Counted from the first letter of the stretch, positions 8,610 through 17,172 are shown. The stretch is DNA of 64,000 nt from DAMBHY01 sp032068765 (GCA_032068765.1 DAMBHY010000003.1:124001-188000); one strand, 5' to 3'. Numbers and translations: made by a program. The notes: a model not told the origin generated them from the sequence alone.

Positions 8610-10091
8610 ATGGCAAAAGAACTGAAAGAACTAACTTCTCGGGCAACCGACTATTCTCAATGGTATTTGGATTTGGTTATCAAAGCAGATTTAGCCGAAA
8701 ATTCAGCAGTTCGCGGATGTATGGTTATTAAACCTTATGGATATGCAATTTGGGAAAAAATGCAACGTCAACTTGACGATATGTTTAAGGAAACTGGTCA
8801 CGTAAATGCATATTTCCCGTTATTTATTCCCAAATCATATCTGAGCAAAGAAGCCGACCACGTAGAAGGATTTGCAAAGGAGTGTGCCGTAGTGACTCAT
8901 TACAGACTAAAAAATGATCCTAATGGAGCAGGCGTTATTGTAGACCCTGAAGCAAAACTCGAAGAAGAATTAATAGTAAGACCAACCTCTGAAACAATAA
9001 TCTGGAGTACCTATAAGAATTGGATTCAATCATATCGCGACCTTCCCATACTTATAAATCAGTGGGCAAATGTGGTAAGATGGGAAATGCGTACCAGATT
9101 GTTTTTACGTACCGCAGAATTTTTATGGCAGGAAGGACACACTGCACATGCTACACGCCAAGAAGCAGAAGAAGAAACGGTAAAAATGATTAACGTGTAT
9201 GGAGAATTTGCCGAAAAATATATGGCAATGCCAGTTATTAAAGGCGTAAAATCACCGTCCGAACGCTTTGCGGGAGCTTTGGATACATATACTATCGAAG
9301 CTTTAATGCAAGATGGAAAAGCTCTTCAATCAGGAACTTCTCACTTTTTGGGACAAAATTTTGCAAAAGCTTTTGATGTTCAGTTTGCTGACAAAGATGG
9401 TGGACGTGATTATGTTTGGGCAACTTCATGGGGAGTTTCTACGCGACTTATGGGTGCGCTTATAATGTCACATAGCGATGACAATGGTTTAGTGCTTCCT
9501 CCAAAATTAGCTCCTTACCAAGTTGTTATTATTCCAATATACAGAAATGAAGAACAATTTCTAGAAATCGACAAGAAGGTATATGCAATTATAGATAAAC
9601 TTAAAGCACTAGGAATAAGTGTAAAATATGATAATTCGGATAATAAAAAACCTGGATGGAAATTCTCGGAATACGAATTGAAAGGTGTTCCTGTAAGAAT
9701 GGCAATGGGAGGGAGAGATTTAGAAAACAATACCGTGGAAGTTGCCAGAAGAGATACACTCACCAAAGAAACAATTTCCTGCGACGGAATTGAATATTAT
9801 GTAAAAAATCTTTTGGATGAAATTCAGGAGAATATTTATAACAAGGCCGCTGAATTCAGAAAATCACAAACCCGCGAAGTAAATTCTTACGAAGAATTTA
9901 AAGTAGAAATAGAGAAAGGTGGATTTTTGCTTTGTCATTGGGACGGTACTGCCGAAACTGAAGAACTGGTGAAAGCAGAAACCAAAGCAACAATACGATG
10001 CATTCCATTAGAAGGTGACAAAACACCAGGAAAATGTATGGTAACTGGCAAACCATCTGCACAAAGAGTTATTTTCGCAAGAGCATATTAA
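8610..10091 (+). CDS. proS: Prolyl-tRNA synthetase (archaeal/eukaryotic-like short form)
   Basis: 493 residues, charging tRNA-Pro with proline. It lacks the large insertion editing domain of the E. coli enzyme and has the shorter architecture: class II motif 1 region, RPTSETIIWSTYKNWI and the motif 2 area RWEMRTRLFLRTAEFLWQEG, motif 3, anticodon-binding domain from about residue 290, and a C-terminal zinc-domain-like tail ending in RAY. This type is common in Bacteroidota. The menA gene starts 13 bp after the stop and may be co-transcribed. Confidence 0.97.
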   Translation: MAKELKELTSRATDYSQWYLDLVIKADLAENSAVRGCMVIKPYGYAIWEKMQRQLDDMFKETGHVNAYFPLFIPKSYLSKEADHVEGFAKECAVVTHYRLKNDPNGAGVIVDPEAKLEEELIVRPTSETIIWSTYKNWIQSYRDLPILINQWANVVRWEMRTRLFLRTAEFLWQEGHTAHATRQEAEEETVKMINVYGEFAEKYMAMPVIKGVKSPSERFAGALDTYTIEALMQDGKALQSGTSHFLGQNFAKAFDVQFADKDGGRDYVWATSWGVSTRLMGALIMSHSDDNGLVLPPKLAPYQVVIIPIYRNEEQFLEIDKKVYAIIDKLKALGISVKYDNSDNKKPGWKFSEYELKGVPVRMAMGGRDLENNTVEVARRDTLTKETISCDGIEYYVKNLLDEIQENIYNKAAEFRKSQTREVNSYEEFKVEIEKGGFLLCHWDGTAETEELVKAETKATIRCIPLEGDKTPGKCMVTGKPSAQRVIFARAY

Positions 10092-10104
10092 TTCTTTTCT
10101 TACA

Positions 10105-10992
10105 ATGAAATGGATTTCGGCAGCAAGGCCTCGTACGCTTTTTTTAGCAGTGGCATCTGTAATTTTAGGCAGTGGGGTTGCAAAGTTCTACGGAAATTTC
10201 GACCCCGTTACTTTTCTGCTGGCATTAACTCTTGCAATTACTATGCAAGTGCTAGCAAATTTTGCAAATGACCTTGGAGATTTTGATAAAGGAACAGATG
10301 TCACAGGACGGCGCGAAGGTCCTGCAAGAGCAATGCAAAGCGGAAATATTACAAAGTCGGAAATGATAAATGCCATTAAAATAACCTCCTTCTTCGCAGT
10401 TATTGTTGGCTTGACGCTTGTATTAATCAATCTAAAATCCACACTAGACATAGTTGTAATGACGATTATCGGTGCATTTAGTATCGCCGCAGCTATATTC
10501 TATACCGTTGGGAAAAACGCTTACGGGTACAAAGGTTTTGGAGATTTTTTTGCTTTCCTGTTTTTCGGTCCAGTTCCAGTCATTGGAACTTTCTTCCTGT
10601 GTACGCATAAATTAAATTTTATGCCTGTTTTGCCTTCCATCGGTTTAGGTATAATAAGTGCTATGATTTTGAATATAAACAATATGCGCGATATCCAAAA
10701 CGACCGTATTTCAGGGAAAAATACAATTGCCGTGAAGCTCGGATTGAAGAATTCAAAGTTTTATCACATTTTACTCACATTTTTTATGTTTGCATCTTTT
10801 ATAGGATTCAACATGTTTTATGCACCAACTCCTTGGTATAGATTTCTATATGTAATTGTTTTCGTACGCTATTTTATTTTTCTGGGAGAGATTAATTCTA
10901 AAGAAAACAGAGAATTGGATGTATATTTGAAGAAAACCTCGATTTGGGGATTTATACTTTGTATTCTATTTGTATTGTGTATTAACTTATAA
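10105..10992 (+). CDS. menA: 1,4-dihydroxy-2-naphthoate polyprenyltransferase
   Basis: 295-residue polytopic inner-membrane UbiA-family prenyltransferase that attaches the polyprenyl chain to 1,4-dihydroxy-2-naphthoate in menaquinone synthesis. Both Asp-rich motifs are visible: NDLGDFDKGTD (near residue 55) binding prenyl diphosphate and NMRDIQNDRISGKNT (near 195). About eight hydrophobic helices are evident. It follows proS by 13 bp. Its last 6 bp overlap the end of the convergent methyltransferase gene, with no room for a terminator between them. Confidence 0.94.
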   Translation: MKWISAARPRTLFLAVASVILGSGVAKFYGNFDPVTFLLALTLAITMQVLANFANDLGDFDKGTDVTGRREGPARAMQSGNITKSEMINAIKITSFFAVIVGLTLVLINLKSTLDIVVMTIIGAFSIAAAIFYTVGKNAYGYKGFGDFFAFLFFGPVPVIGTFFLCTHKLNFMPVLPSIGLGIISAMILNINNMRDIQNDRISGKNTIAVKLGLKNSKFYHILLTFFMFASFIGFNMFYAPTPWYRFLYVIVFVRYFIFLGEINSKENRELDVYLKKTSIWGFILCILFVLCINL

Positions 10993-12162
10993 GCCAACTT
11001 TTTGAGTTACAATCCATATATATTGATTGTTGACTGAAGTGGCAAAAATATAATGTTCCCCACCCTCTTTTAACCCCCATTCTTTCCTTATTTTATTTAC
11101 CGTACTCGGAAAATTGCGAACAGTAAGATTCGCTTTTGGAATTCGTTGTATCAATTCCTTGATATTTTTTTTGTTGGGTATGATTTTTTCGGTTACTTTA
11201 AATATTCTTCCCGGAAAATTATTTACAATCTCTTTTGATGTATACAGATGCGAATTCTTTTCCAATTTTAGAACTGGATAGGCATTTGTTATTTGATTAA
11301 AAGCTCCAATTTTCATGATAGAGGAGTTTGGTTCGTACAAATAATCTTGCACGTTTTCAGCAAAATTCACAGAGGTATCTTTATTTTTGTTGAAAGTGAA
11401 AATATCACTCATTCCGTTCTTATGAAGATTAACTGCAATATTTTCAGTGTCAGTTGGCATATCTTTTAAAATGAATAATAATTCTTTACACTCATTTTCT
11501 ACTGATATTGCATATATATGGGAAATATTTTTCAAGGATTTTTCAGCCAAAGAAATATCCAGTAGTGGCGAAAACTTTATTAAAACCTGATTTGATTTTT
11601 GGAGAAGTGTATCTTGTAATTCTATAATATTTGGTTGACAATCTTCGATTCTAAATACTTTCTTACCAGAATTATTTCTCCTTGCTGGATCAATGTAAAT
11701 GACATCAAGTTTTGATGTATTATCTATAAATAATTCAGCATTTGTATTGTGAATGGTATAATTCTTAAGATTTAATTGTTTAAAATTATTTTCTGCAAGC
11801 TCACATAAATATTTGTTGCTCTCCACATAATGTGATGACTCTGCTTTTTGTGACACAAAACTAAAGTCAACTCCCAATCCTCCCGTCAAATCTGCAAATG
11901 ATTTGATATCCTTTAATAGTCCGGCTTTGAATTTTGCAGTTACTTCGGAAGATGCTTGCTCCATAGACAGATGTAATGGGTAAACAATTTCTTCGTTTTG
12001 ATACCAATAAGGAATCTTTTGCTTTGCAATCTGCCTCCCTTTTATTTGTGAAAGCATAAATATTGCATCCTGATTTACAAAAGCATATTTATTTAATGCC
12101 AACTTTTTGACATCTTCATTTTCGTACTTTTTTATGAGCAATTTTTGCTGTTCTATGAGCAT
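10987..12162 (-). CDS. Class I SAM-dependent methyltransferase with THUMP-like domain
   Basis: 391 residues. The central Rossmann domain has motif I FADLTGGLGVDFSF (near residue 90) and the catalytic-loop-like IDPARRNNSGKKVFRIEDC. The C-terminal part matches the THUMP-like domain found in a Bacteroidota group of predicted RNA methyltransferases. The substrate is unknown; a nucleic acid is likely from the THUMP-like module and DPAR motif. Start is 12 bp downstream of the rpmA terminator hairpin, so it probably has its own weak promoter or reads through. Confidence 0.8.
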   Translation of the reverse strand: MLIEQQKLLIKKYENEDVKKLALNKYAFVNQDAIFMLSQIKGRQIAKQKIPYWYQNEEIVYPLHLSMEQASSEVTAKFKAGLLKDIKSFADLTGGLGVDFSFVSQKAESSHYVESNKYLCELAENNFKQLNLKNYTIHNTNAELFIDNTSKLDVIYIDPARRNNSGKKVFRIEDCQPNIIELQDTLLQKSNQVLIKFSPLLDISLAEKSLKNISHIYAISVENECKELLFILKDMPTDTENIAVNLHKNGMSDIFTFNKNKDTSVNFAENVQDYLYEPNSSIMKIGAFNQITNAYPVLKLEKNSHLYTSKEIVNNFPGRIFKVTEKIIPNKKNIKELIQRIPKANLTVRNFPSTVNKIRKEWGLKEGGEHYIFATSVNNQYIWIVTQKVGL

Positions 12163-12173
12163 ATCTATAAAAA

Positions 12174-12204
12174 AACAACCTGACTTCTAAGGAAGCAGGT
12201 TGTT
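12174..12204 (-). terminator. Terminator of rplU-rpmA
   Basis: Arms AACAACCTG and CAGGTTGTT with an inner CTTC/GAAG extension, followed on the minus strand by a run of T. It lies about 50 bp past the rpmA stop. Confidence 0.88.
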
Positions 12205-12254
12205 AATTATCAACTAAAAATTATTATTTTATGGTTCCAAACATTCAATCAAAC

Positions 12255-12524
12255 TTACGCTTGAGCTTCTGTTTTTGGAAGAACCGAAACAAATGAACGG
12301 TTATCTCTTTTTTTGCGGAAAACTACAGTACCGTCGATTAGTGCGAACAAAGTGTGGTCTTTTCCCATACCTACGTTTTCACCAGGGTGATGTTCTGTAC
12401 CTCTTTGACGAACTAATATATTACCTGCTTTAGCATTTTCTCCACCAAATATTTTTACGCCCAATCGTTTACTTTCCGATTCGCGACCGTTCTTAGAGCT
12501 ACCTACACCTTTCTTATGTGCCAT
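12255..12524 (-). CDS. rpmA: Ribosomal protein bL27
   Basis: 89 residues beginning MAHKKGVGSSKNGRESESKRLG, the characteristic L27 N-terminus that reaches the peptidyl transferase centre of the 50S subunit. There is no N-terminal extension of the kind cleaved in Firmicutes. The gene lies 21 bp downstream of rplU, forming the universal L21-L27 operon, and is followed by a strong hairpin terminator. Confidence 0.98.
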   Translation of the reverse strand: MAHKKGVGSSKNGRESESKRLGVKIFGGENAKAGNILVRQRGTEHHPGENVGMGKDHTLFALIDGTVVFRKKRDNRSFVSVLPKTEAQA

Positions 12525-12545
12525 TTTCTTCTAAAATTTAACTGA

Positions 12546-12857
12546 TTAAGCAATAATTTCTTTAACTCTCACTTCTGAAAATTGTTGACGATGACCGTTC
12601 AATTTTCTGTAACCTTTGCGTCTTTTCTTTTTGAAAACAAGAACTTTGTCTCCTTTTACATGTGAAAGAACTTCAACAACTACTTTTGCACCCTCTAAAG
12701 TTGGAGTACCTAGTGAAATGCTTCCGTCGTTATCGATGAGCATTACTTTTGCAAATTCCACTTCGCTTCCTTGATCAGCGTTGATTCTGTGGACGAATAA
12801 TTTTTGGTCTTGTTCTACTTTAAACTGTTGACCTTGAATATCTACAATTGCGTACAT
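12546..12857 (-). CDS. rplU: Ribosomal protein bL21
   Basis: 103 residues, MYAIVDIQGQQFKVEQDQKLFV..., a canonical 23S rRNA-binding L21 with the C-terminal KRRKGYRKLNGHRQ signature. It is the first gene of the rplU-rpmA operon. The promoter matches the Bacteroidota consensus perfectly (TTTG-N20-TAATTTTG) and leaves a leader of roughly 75 nt that could hold an autoregulatory structure; no specific fold is claimed. Confidence 0.98.
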   Translation of the reverse strand: MYAIVDIQGQQFKVEQDQKLFVHRINADQGSEVEFAKVMLIDNDGSISLGTPTLEGAKVVVEVLSHVKGDKVLVFKKKRRKGYRKLNGHRQQFSEVRVKEIIA

Positions 12858-12936
12858 TGTATAAATAACTTTGCGTTATACGTCTGAGGCGAGCTGTATT
12901 TTAGCTTCTTTTTTTGCCTATTGACAAAATGAAGTG

Positions 12937-12968
12937 CAAAATTATATAATCCTACTGAAAATAACAAA
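12937..12968 (-). promoter_or_regulatory. Promoter of rplU-rpmA
   Basis: On the minus strand TTTG (12968-12965), a 20-bp spacer, then TAATTTTG (12944-12937): a full match to the Bacteroidota -33/-7 consensus and spacing. Confidence 0.8.
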
Positions 12969-12996
12969 TAAATCTAAGAAATTTATATTTAAATAT

Positions 12997-14502
12997 TTAA
13001 ATATCCAAATTTTCAATACTTTGATATGCTTTCCCAATGTTATCAATAATGTCCGAAGCGATGAAACTGAGTGGATGGATTTTGTCTTTGGTACAATTAG
13101 CCGTTAATCCGTGAATATAAACACCCAAAATCACTGCGTGTAATGAAGAATATTGCTGGGCTTTCAATCCGGTAATAATACCAGTTAATACATCGCCGCT
13201 TCCGGCAGTTGCGAGAGCGGAAGTTCCGGTAGAATTAATAAAAATCTGCTCACCGTTTATTATTAATGTATTGTGCCCTTTGACTACCAATGTCACATTA
13301 TATATTTTAGAAAAAGATTTCGCTTTTTCAATTTTTTCAAAATCGTCATTCCAACTACCAATCAAAGATTTCAATTCTTTAGGATGTGGTGTTAAAATCG
13401 AATCTCTTGGAATCAGTTGAAGCCAATTTTTATTTTGAGATAATATATTGATTGCATCTGCATCAATCACCAAAGGCTGGTTACAATCTTTCAGAAAGTT
13501 ATGGAAAGCAACCTGAGTTTCAGGCTGAGTATTCATTCCTGGACCTATTCCGATAGAATTGGGCATCATTTTTAGGTTGATATTTGAAATATAGTTTGGA
13601 GATTTATCCTCAAGCACCATTGCTTCAGGAAAAACCATTTGTACAATATTGACCCCTTCTGAAGGAACGAATGCAGTAACTAAACCAGCACCAGATTTCA
13701 AAGCTGCTTTACAAGCAAGGCAGACAGAACCCATTTTTCCTCTGGAGCCTCCGATAATCAAAGCATGTCCTTGAATTCCTTTATGAGTGAAAGTTGAAAC
13801 TTTTTTTATCAATTTCTTAATATCTTCTTTTTCGATGTAAATGATATTTGTTTCCGATTCATTTATCGCTTTTTCAGATAAACCAATAGGGATAATATGT
13901 AAATCTCCTACAAACTCATTATTTTGAGGAAGAAATAACGCTAATTTGGGAACCTGAAGTGTTAAGGTATAAGAGGCTTGTACTGCAAAATTAGTTTTCC
14001 TATTCAGATAAAGACCACTTGGAACGTCAATTGAAATTACAAGATTTTTCGATGCATTGATTTTCGTGATAATAGCCATTGATACTTCATCCAAATCGCG
14101 TGATAATCCCGTTCCGAATATGGCATCAATGATAATTGTGTTTTCAGGAATCTCAATATTGTTTTGATTATATTCAATTTCAATAATCGGAATTTGACGC
14201 TCTTTACATTTATCGTAATTAATTTTGCAATCATGAGTATATTCACTTCCCTGGTAAAGTGCCCAGATAGCAATTTCATATCCTTCATTATACAAAATAC
14301 GAGCTACAGAAAAACCATCTCCGCCATTATTTCCCATTCCGCAAATAACTAATATAGGTTGATTTACAGAGGAATATTTTTCCATCACCCAATTTGTAAT
14401 AGAAACAGCGGCCTGTTCCATCAATTCTAATGATGTTATGTTTAAATATTCAGTTGTTTTTTGATCAACTTTCTTTATTTCTTGTGCATTCAATATTTTC
14501 AT
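12997..14502 (-). CDS. nnr: Bifunctional NAD(P)H-hydrate epimerase / ADP-dependent dehydratase
   Basis: 501-residue cytoplasmic metabolite-repair enzyme that restores damaged NAD(P)HX. Residues 1 to about 215 are the YjeF_N epimerase domain (CGMGNNGGDGFSVARIL; later IFGTGLSRDL). Residues about 230-500 are the carbohydrate-kinase-like dehydratase domain with the ATAGSGDVLTGIITGL signature. The start is 14 bp after the umuC stop codon, so it appears to be the third gene of an umuD-umuC-nnr transcript, an unusual partner for a translesion polymerase. Confidence 0.94.
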   Translation of the reverse strand: MKILNAQEIKKVDQKTTEYLNITSLELMEQAAVSITNWVMEKYSSVNQPILVICGMGNNGGDGFSVARILYNEGYEIAIWALYQGSEYTHDCKINYDKCKERQIPIIEIEYNQNNIEIPENTIIIDAIFGTGLSRDLDEVSMAIITKINASKNLVISIDVPSGLYLNRKTNFAVQASYTLTLQVPKLALFLPQNNEFVGDLHIIPIGLSEKAINESETNIIYIEKEDIKKLIKKVSTFTHKGIQGHALIIGGSRGKMGSVCLACKAALKSGAGLVTAFVPSEGVNIVQMVFPEAMVLEDKSPNYISNINLKMMPNSIGIGPGMNTQPETQVAFHNFLKDCNQPLVIDADAINILSQNKNWLQLIPRDSILTPHPKELKSLIGSWNDDFEKIEKAKSFSKIYNVTLVVKGHNTLIINGEQIFINSTGTSALATAGSGDVLTGIITGLKAQQYSSLHAVILGVYIHGLTANCTKDKIHPLSFIASDIIDNIGKAYQSIENLDI

Positions 14503-14516
14503 AAGGTTCGAATCTT

Positions 14517-15773
14517 TTAAACTTTTACTTCTAAAATATCTCTAATATCCGTTGTGTATTTTTTTGAAAGAAGCATTTGGTGCATTTGAAATTTATTTTT
14601 GTTTTGAGAAGCAAGTCGTACTCCTCCGTTAGGGTTTTTCATATTAATTTTATCTATGACCTTCATTAGTTCTTTGTGTTTGGGATTGGAATTCATTTCA
14701 GGGAAAATTAACGGTTCTAAATTAGCTTCATCGGTAAATTGATACAAAGTGACACCTGCGCGTTTATAATAACGATTGGGTTCATAAATCTTTTTCAAAC
14801 CTTCAACTACAAATTTTACAATTTCTAATGTGGAAGAAGTTGGAAACGGAAGTCTCACTTCTATACTTCTCGTAATAGCATCTTCGTCATCTTTGAAATA
14901 GTTAGTGGCTATAAACACTGACAAGCGGCTGCAAAGAGAGTGTTGTTTTCTTACTTTAGTGGCTGCCATAGAAGCAAATGTTACGACTCTTTCTTTTACC
15001 TCCTCCCATGTTGTATAGTCTTTTTCAAAAGTGCGTGAAACGCCGAAACTCTTACTGGTACTACAATCTACAAACTCTATTGATGGTATTCCTTTCAAGT
15101 CTCTTTGTGTGTTTAATCCAGTGACAGTCATATTTTTCTTTACCCATGATTCGGGCATGTGAACAAAATCAATGGCCTTCTCTACACCTTCTTCTTTTAG
15201 CTTTCTAACGCTTTGTCGTCCTATTCCCCAGATTTCCTCAATAGGCAAAGCTTTAAGTGCTTTAATAATTTTTTCCTCTGAATCGATCACATAGTAACCC
15301 TGCGTTTGCTCTGGATATTTTTTAGCAATATAAGAGGCTGTTTTGGCCAACGTTTTGGTTGGAGCTACTCCAATGCTAACAGGAATTCCAGTCCATTTGT
15401 ATACATGTGCTTTAATTTTTGATGTGTAATTTTTAAGATCCTCTATTCCATTAAAATCAAGAAAGCATTCATCAATCGAATATATTTCCTGTCTTGGGGT
15501 ATATCCTGATAGAATACTCATCACCCGTCTGCTCATATCACCATAAAGTGAAAAATTGGCAGAATAAACAGCAACATTATATCTTTTGAATATTTCTTGT
15601 GCCTGATAAGCAGGAACTCCCATTGCAATACCGCATTTTTTAGCTTCATTTGATCGAGCAATTACACACCCGTCATTATTTGACAAAACGACAACAGGAC
15701 GTCCTATCAACGATGGATTGAACACACGTTCGCATGATGCGTAGAAATTATTACAATCAGCTAATGCAATCAT
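14517..15773 (-). CDS. umuC: DNA polymerase V catalytic subunit (Y-family)
   Basis: 418 residues beginning MIALADCNNFYASCERVFNP, the Y-family palm motif with the first catalytic Asp; the second acidic motif is YSIDECFLDF. Helix-hairpin-helix (LPIEEIWGIGRQSVRKL) and little-finger domains follow, and the C-terminal UmuC-specific region is present. It performs error-prone bypass of damaged DNA with UmuD'. The ATG overlaps the umuD stop codon by 4 bp (ATGA), implying coupled translation. Confidence 0.95.
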   Translation of the reverse strand: MIALADCNNFYASCERVFNPSLIGRPVVVLSNNDGCVIARSNEAKKCGIAMGVPAYQAQEIFKRYNVAVYSANFSLYGDMSRRVMSILSGYTPRQEIYSIDECFLDFNGIEDLKNYTSKIKAHVYKWTGIPVSIGVAPTKTLAKTASYIAKKYPEQTQGYYVIDSEEKIIKALKALPIEEIWGIGRQSVRKLKEEGVEKAIDFVHMPESWVKKNMTVTGLNTQRDLKGIPSIEFVDCSTSKSFGVSRTFEKDYTTWEEVKERVVTFASMAATKVRKQHSLCSRLSVFIATNYFKDDEDAITRSIEVRLPFPTSSTLEIVKFVVEGLKKIYEPNRYYKRAGVTLYQFTDEANLEPLIFPEMNSNPKHKELMKVIDKINMKNPNGGVRLASQNKNKFQMHQMLLSKKYTTDIRDILEVKV

Positions 15774-16207
15774 AAATGCTTACTTATAGAATAAATGATA
15801 ATTCCCCAAACGATTAATGTGTTTTCAGAAGTAATAACGATAGGTTCAAATGTAGGATTAGATGGAAGCAGGGAACAAACTCCGTTATTAATTTCAATTC
15901 TTTTTACAGTGAATTCTCCATTCATATAACATAGTGCTATTCTCCCGTGCGACCACTCTTCAGCCCTATCCACTACTAATAAATCCCCATTCTTGAAGTC
16001 TTCAATCATAGAATCTCCACGCACACGTACATAGAATGTAGCCTCTGGATGTCTAATCAGGAGCTTGTTAATGTCAATGCGCTCACTTGAAAAATCATCC
16101 ATACTCGAAAAAGGTCCTGCAGCGACTCCTCCGCTTAAAGGCAATTCTAACTCGGAAAATTCAGGTTTGAATATTTCTACTTGATGAGAAGTAAATGTTT
16201 TTTTCAT
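15770..16207 (-). CDS. umuD: UmuD-like S24 family self-cleaving protein
   Basis: 145 residues. The self-cleavage site is A30-G31 (GGVAAGPFSS), the nucleophile S66 lies in RGDSMIEDF and the general base K102 in EFTVKRIEI; the 36-residue separation matches E. coli UmuD. RecA-stimulated cleavage would yield UmuD' that activates UmuC. There is no N-terminal HTH, so it is not a LexA-type repressor. The ATG at 16207 lies almost at the predicted transcription start, suggesting a leaderless mRNA, and a 15-bp palindrome overlaps the promoter. Confidence 0.94.
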   Translation of the reverse strand: MKKTFTSHQVEIFKPEFSELELPLSGGVAAGPFSSMDDFSSERIDINKLLIRHPEATFYVRVRGDSMIEDFKNGDLLVVDRAEEWSHGRIALCYMNGEFTVKRIEINNGVCSLLPSNPTFEPIVITSENTLIVWGIIIYSISKHL

Positions 16208-16212
16208 AGATA

Positions 16213-16220
16213 CAAATTTA
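16213..16220 (-). promoter_or_regulatory. -7 box of the umuDC promoter, next to a near-leaderless start
   Basis: TAAATTTG on the minus strand ends 6 bp before the umuD ATG, leaving room for a leader of only about 0-3 nt. No good -33 TTTG is present, as expected of a promoter that may need regulation. Confidence 0.6.
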
Positions 16221-16232
16221 GTGAATCACTAA
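16218..16232. promoter_or_regulatory. 15-bp perfect dyad overlapping the umuDC promoter (candidate operator)
   Basis: TTAGTGA-A-TCACTAA is a perfect inverted repeat with a one-base centre. It overlaps the first bases of the -7 box and fills part of the -33/-7 spacer, where a bound dimer would block RNA polymerase. Confidence 0.5.
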
Positions 16233-16263
16233 CAAAATTGAATAACTATGTAATATATTATAT

Positions 16264-16300
16264 ATAAAAAAAGGCATTCATTAAATATGAATACCTTTAT
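16264..16300 (-). terminator. Terminator of the tRNA operon
   Basis: Imperfect stem (AAAGG-N-ATTCAT / ATGAAT-N-CCTTT) right after tRNA-Leu(GAG), followed on the minus strand by a run of T. Confidence 0.75.
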
Positions 16301-16303
16301 ATG

Positions 16304-16386
16304 TGCGCAGAATGAGACTCGAACTCACACGCCGAACCGGCACTACCCCCTCAAAGTAGCGTGTATACCAATTTCACCACCTGCGC
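16304..16386 (-). tRNA. tRNA-Leu (anticodon GAG)
   Basis: 83 nt with 7-bp acceptor stem GCGCAGG/TCTGCGC, D-arm, anticodon arm CTACT-TTGAGGG-GGTAG giving GAG, a long class II variable arm and the T-arm GTTCGAGTC. The discriminator is A. CCA is not encoded. Confidence 0.93.
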
Positions 16387-16401
16387 AAAAATTATTAATT
16401 A

Positions 16402-16488
16402 TGGTGCCCGAAACAGGACTCGAACCTGCACGTCGTTTCCAACACTAGTCCCTGAAACTAACGCGTCTACCAATTCCGCCATTCGGGC
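16402..16488 (-). tRNA. tRNA-Leu (anticodon CAG)
   Basis: Acceptor stem GCCCGAA/TTCGGGC, anticodon loop TTCAGGG giving CAG, long variable arm typical of tRNA-Leu, and GTTCGAGTC T-loop. The discriminator A is followed by an encoded CCA, unlike the two neighbouring tRNA genes. Confidence 0.93.
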
Positions 16489-16507
16489 AATATACTTTTA
16501 AGTAAAA

Positions 16508-16525
16508 ATGCGACCTCTGTCGCAT
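16508..16525. other. Short perfect hairpin in the tRNA spacer
   Basis: ATGCGAC-CTCT-GTCGCAT lies between tRNA-Gly and tRNA-Leu(CAG). It has no T-run, so it is more likely a processing structure or attenuator than a terminator. Confidence 0.45.
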
Positions 16526-16537
16526 ATCCAAAATTTG

Positions 16538-16610
16538 AGCGGAAGACGGGACTCGAACCCGCGACCCTAACCTTGGCAAGGTTATGCTCTACCAACTGAG
16601 CTACTTCCGC
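16538..16610 (-). tRNA. tRNA-Gly (anticodon GCC)
   Basis: 73 nt with acceptor stem GCGGAAG/CTTCCGC, discriminator T (standard for bacterial tRNA-Gly), D-arm AGCTCAGTTGGTAGAGC, anticodon loop with GCC, and T-arm GTTCGAGTC. First gene of the three-tRNA transcript. CCA is not encoded. Confidence 0.95.
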
Positions 16611-16643
16611 GAATATTTATTAGTTATTCTCAAATTGAGGTTG

Positions 16644-16675
16644 CAAAGATAATTGTTAGTTTTATTAATTACAAA
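16644..16675 (-). promoter_or_regulatory. Promoter of the tRNA-Gly/Leu/Leu operon
   Basis: TTTG (16675-16672), a 20-bp spacer and TATCTTTG (16651-16644) on the minus strand form a full consensus Bacteroidota promoter about 34 bp upstream of tRNA-Gly. Confidence 0.82.
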
Positions 16676-16682
16676 TTATGCG

Positions 16683-17159
16683 CTAAAATTTTAATAAGGA
16701 AACTATATCTTGTAAATATTTTTGGTCTGTATAATCAAAAGTATTCAGTTCGTCACTATCAATATCCAATACTGCAACAACATTATTTTCTTTATATACA
16801 GGTACTACAATCTCAGATTTTGATAAACTGCTGCATGCGATATGCCCCGGAAAATCTTCTACATTAGGAACAATTAAAGTCTCTCCGCTTTTCCACGTAC
16901 TACCGCAAACACCTTTGCCAAAATTTATTCGGGTACACGCAATTGGTCCCTGAAAGGGTCCTAAAACCAATTGATTATTTTCAACAATATAAAATCCCAC
17001 CCAAAAGAAATCAAAAGTCTGTTTAAGAGCAGCACTTAAATTTGCGAGATTAGCTATTAAATTTTGCTCTGAAGATATGAGATTCTTGATTTGAGGATAG
17101 AGTTGGATATATTTTTCTTCTTTAGAAAGATTGTCTGAAATATTTAATTCTTCTGCCAT
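16683..17159 (-). CDS. msrC: Free methionine-(R)-sulfoxide reductase (GAF domain)
   Basis: 158-residue cytoplasmic GAF-fold enzyme that reduces free Met-R-sulfoxide with thioredoxin. The three family cysteines are present: C75 (PIACTRI), C85 (GKGVCGS) and C109 (GHIACSS), together with FDFFWVGFYI and IVVPVYKENNVVAVLDIDS. Length matches the family. It sits just downstream of the OmpA terminator hairpin, so expression is probably separate from that gene. Confidence 0.92.
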   Translation of the reverse strand: MAEELNISDNLSKEEKYIQLYPQIKNLISSEQNLIANLANLSAALKQTFDFFWVGFYIVENNQLVLGPFQGPIACTRINFGKGVCGSTWKSGETLIVPNVEDFPGHIACSSLSKSEIVVPVYKENNVVAVLDIDSDELNTFDYTDQKYLQDIVSLLKF

Positions 17160-17172
17160 AGTTATAAAAAAA

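Noticed and set aside
12858..12936. L21-type autoregulatory leader upstream of rplU
   Set aside because: A leader of suitable length exists, but I could not trace a convincing conserved fold, so it was not listed as an RNA element.
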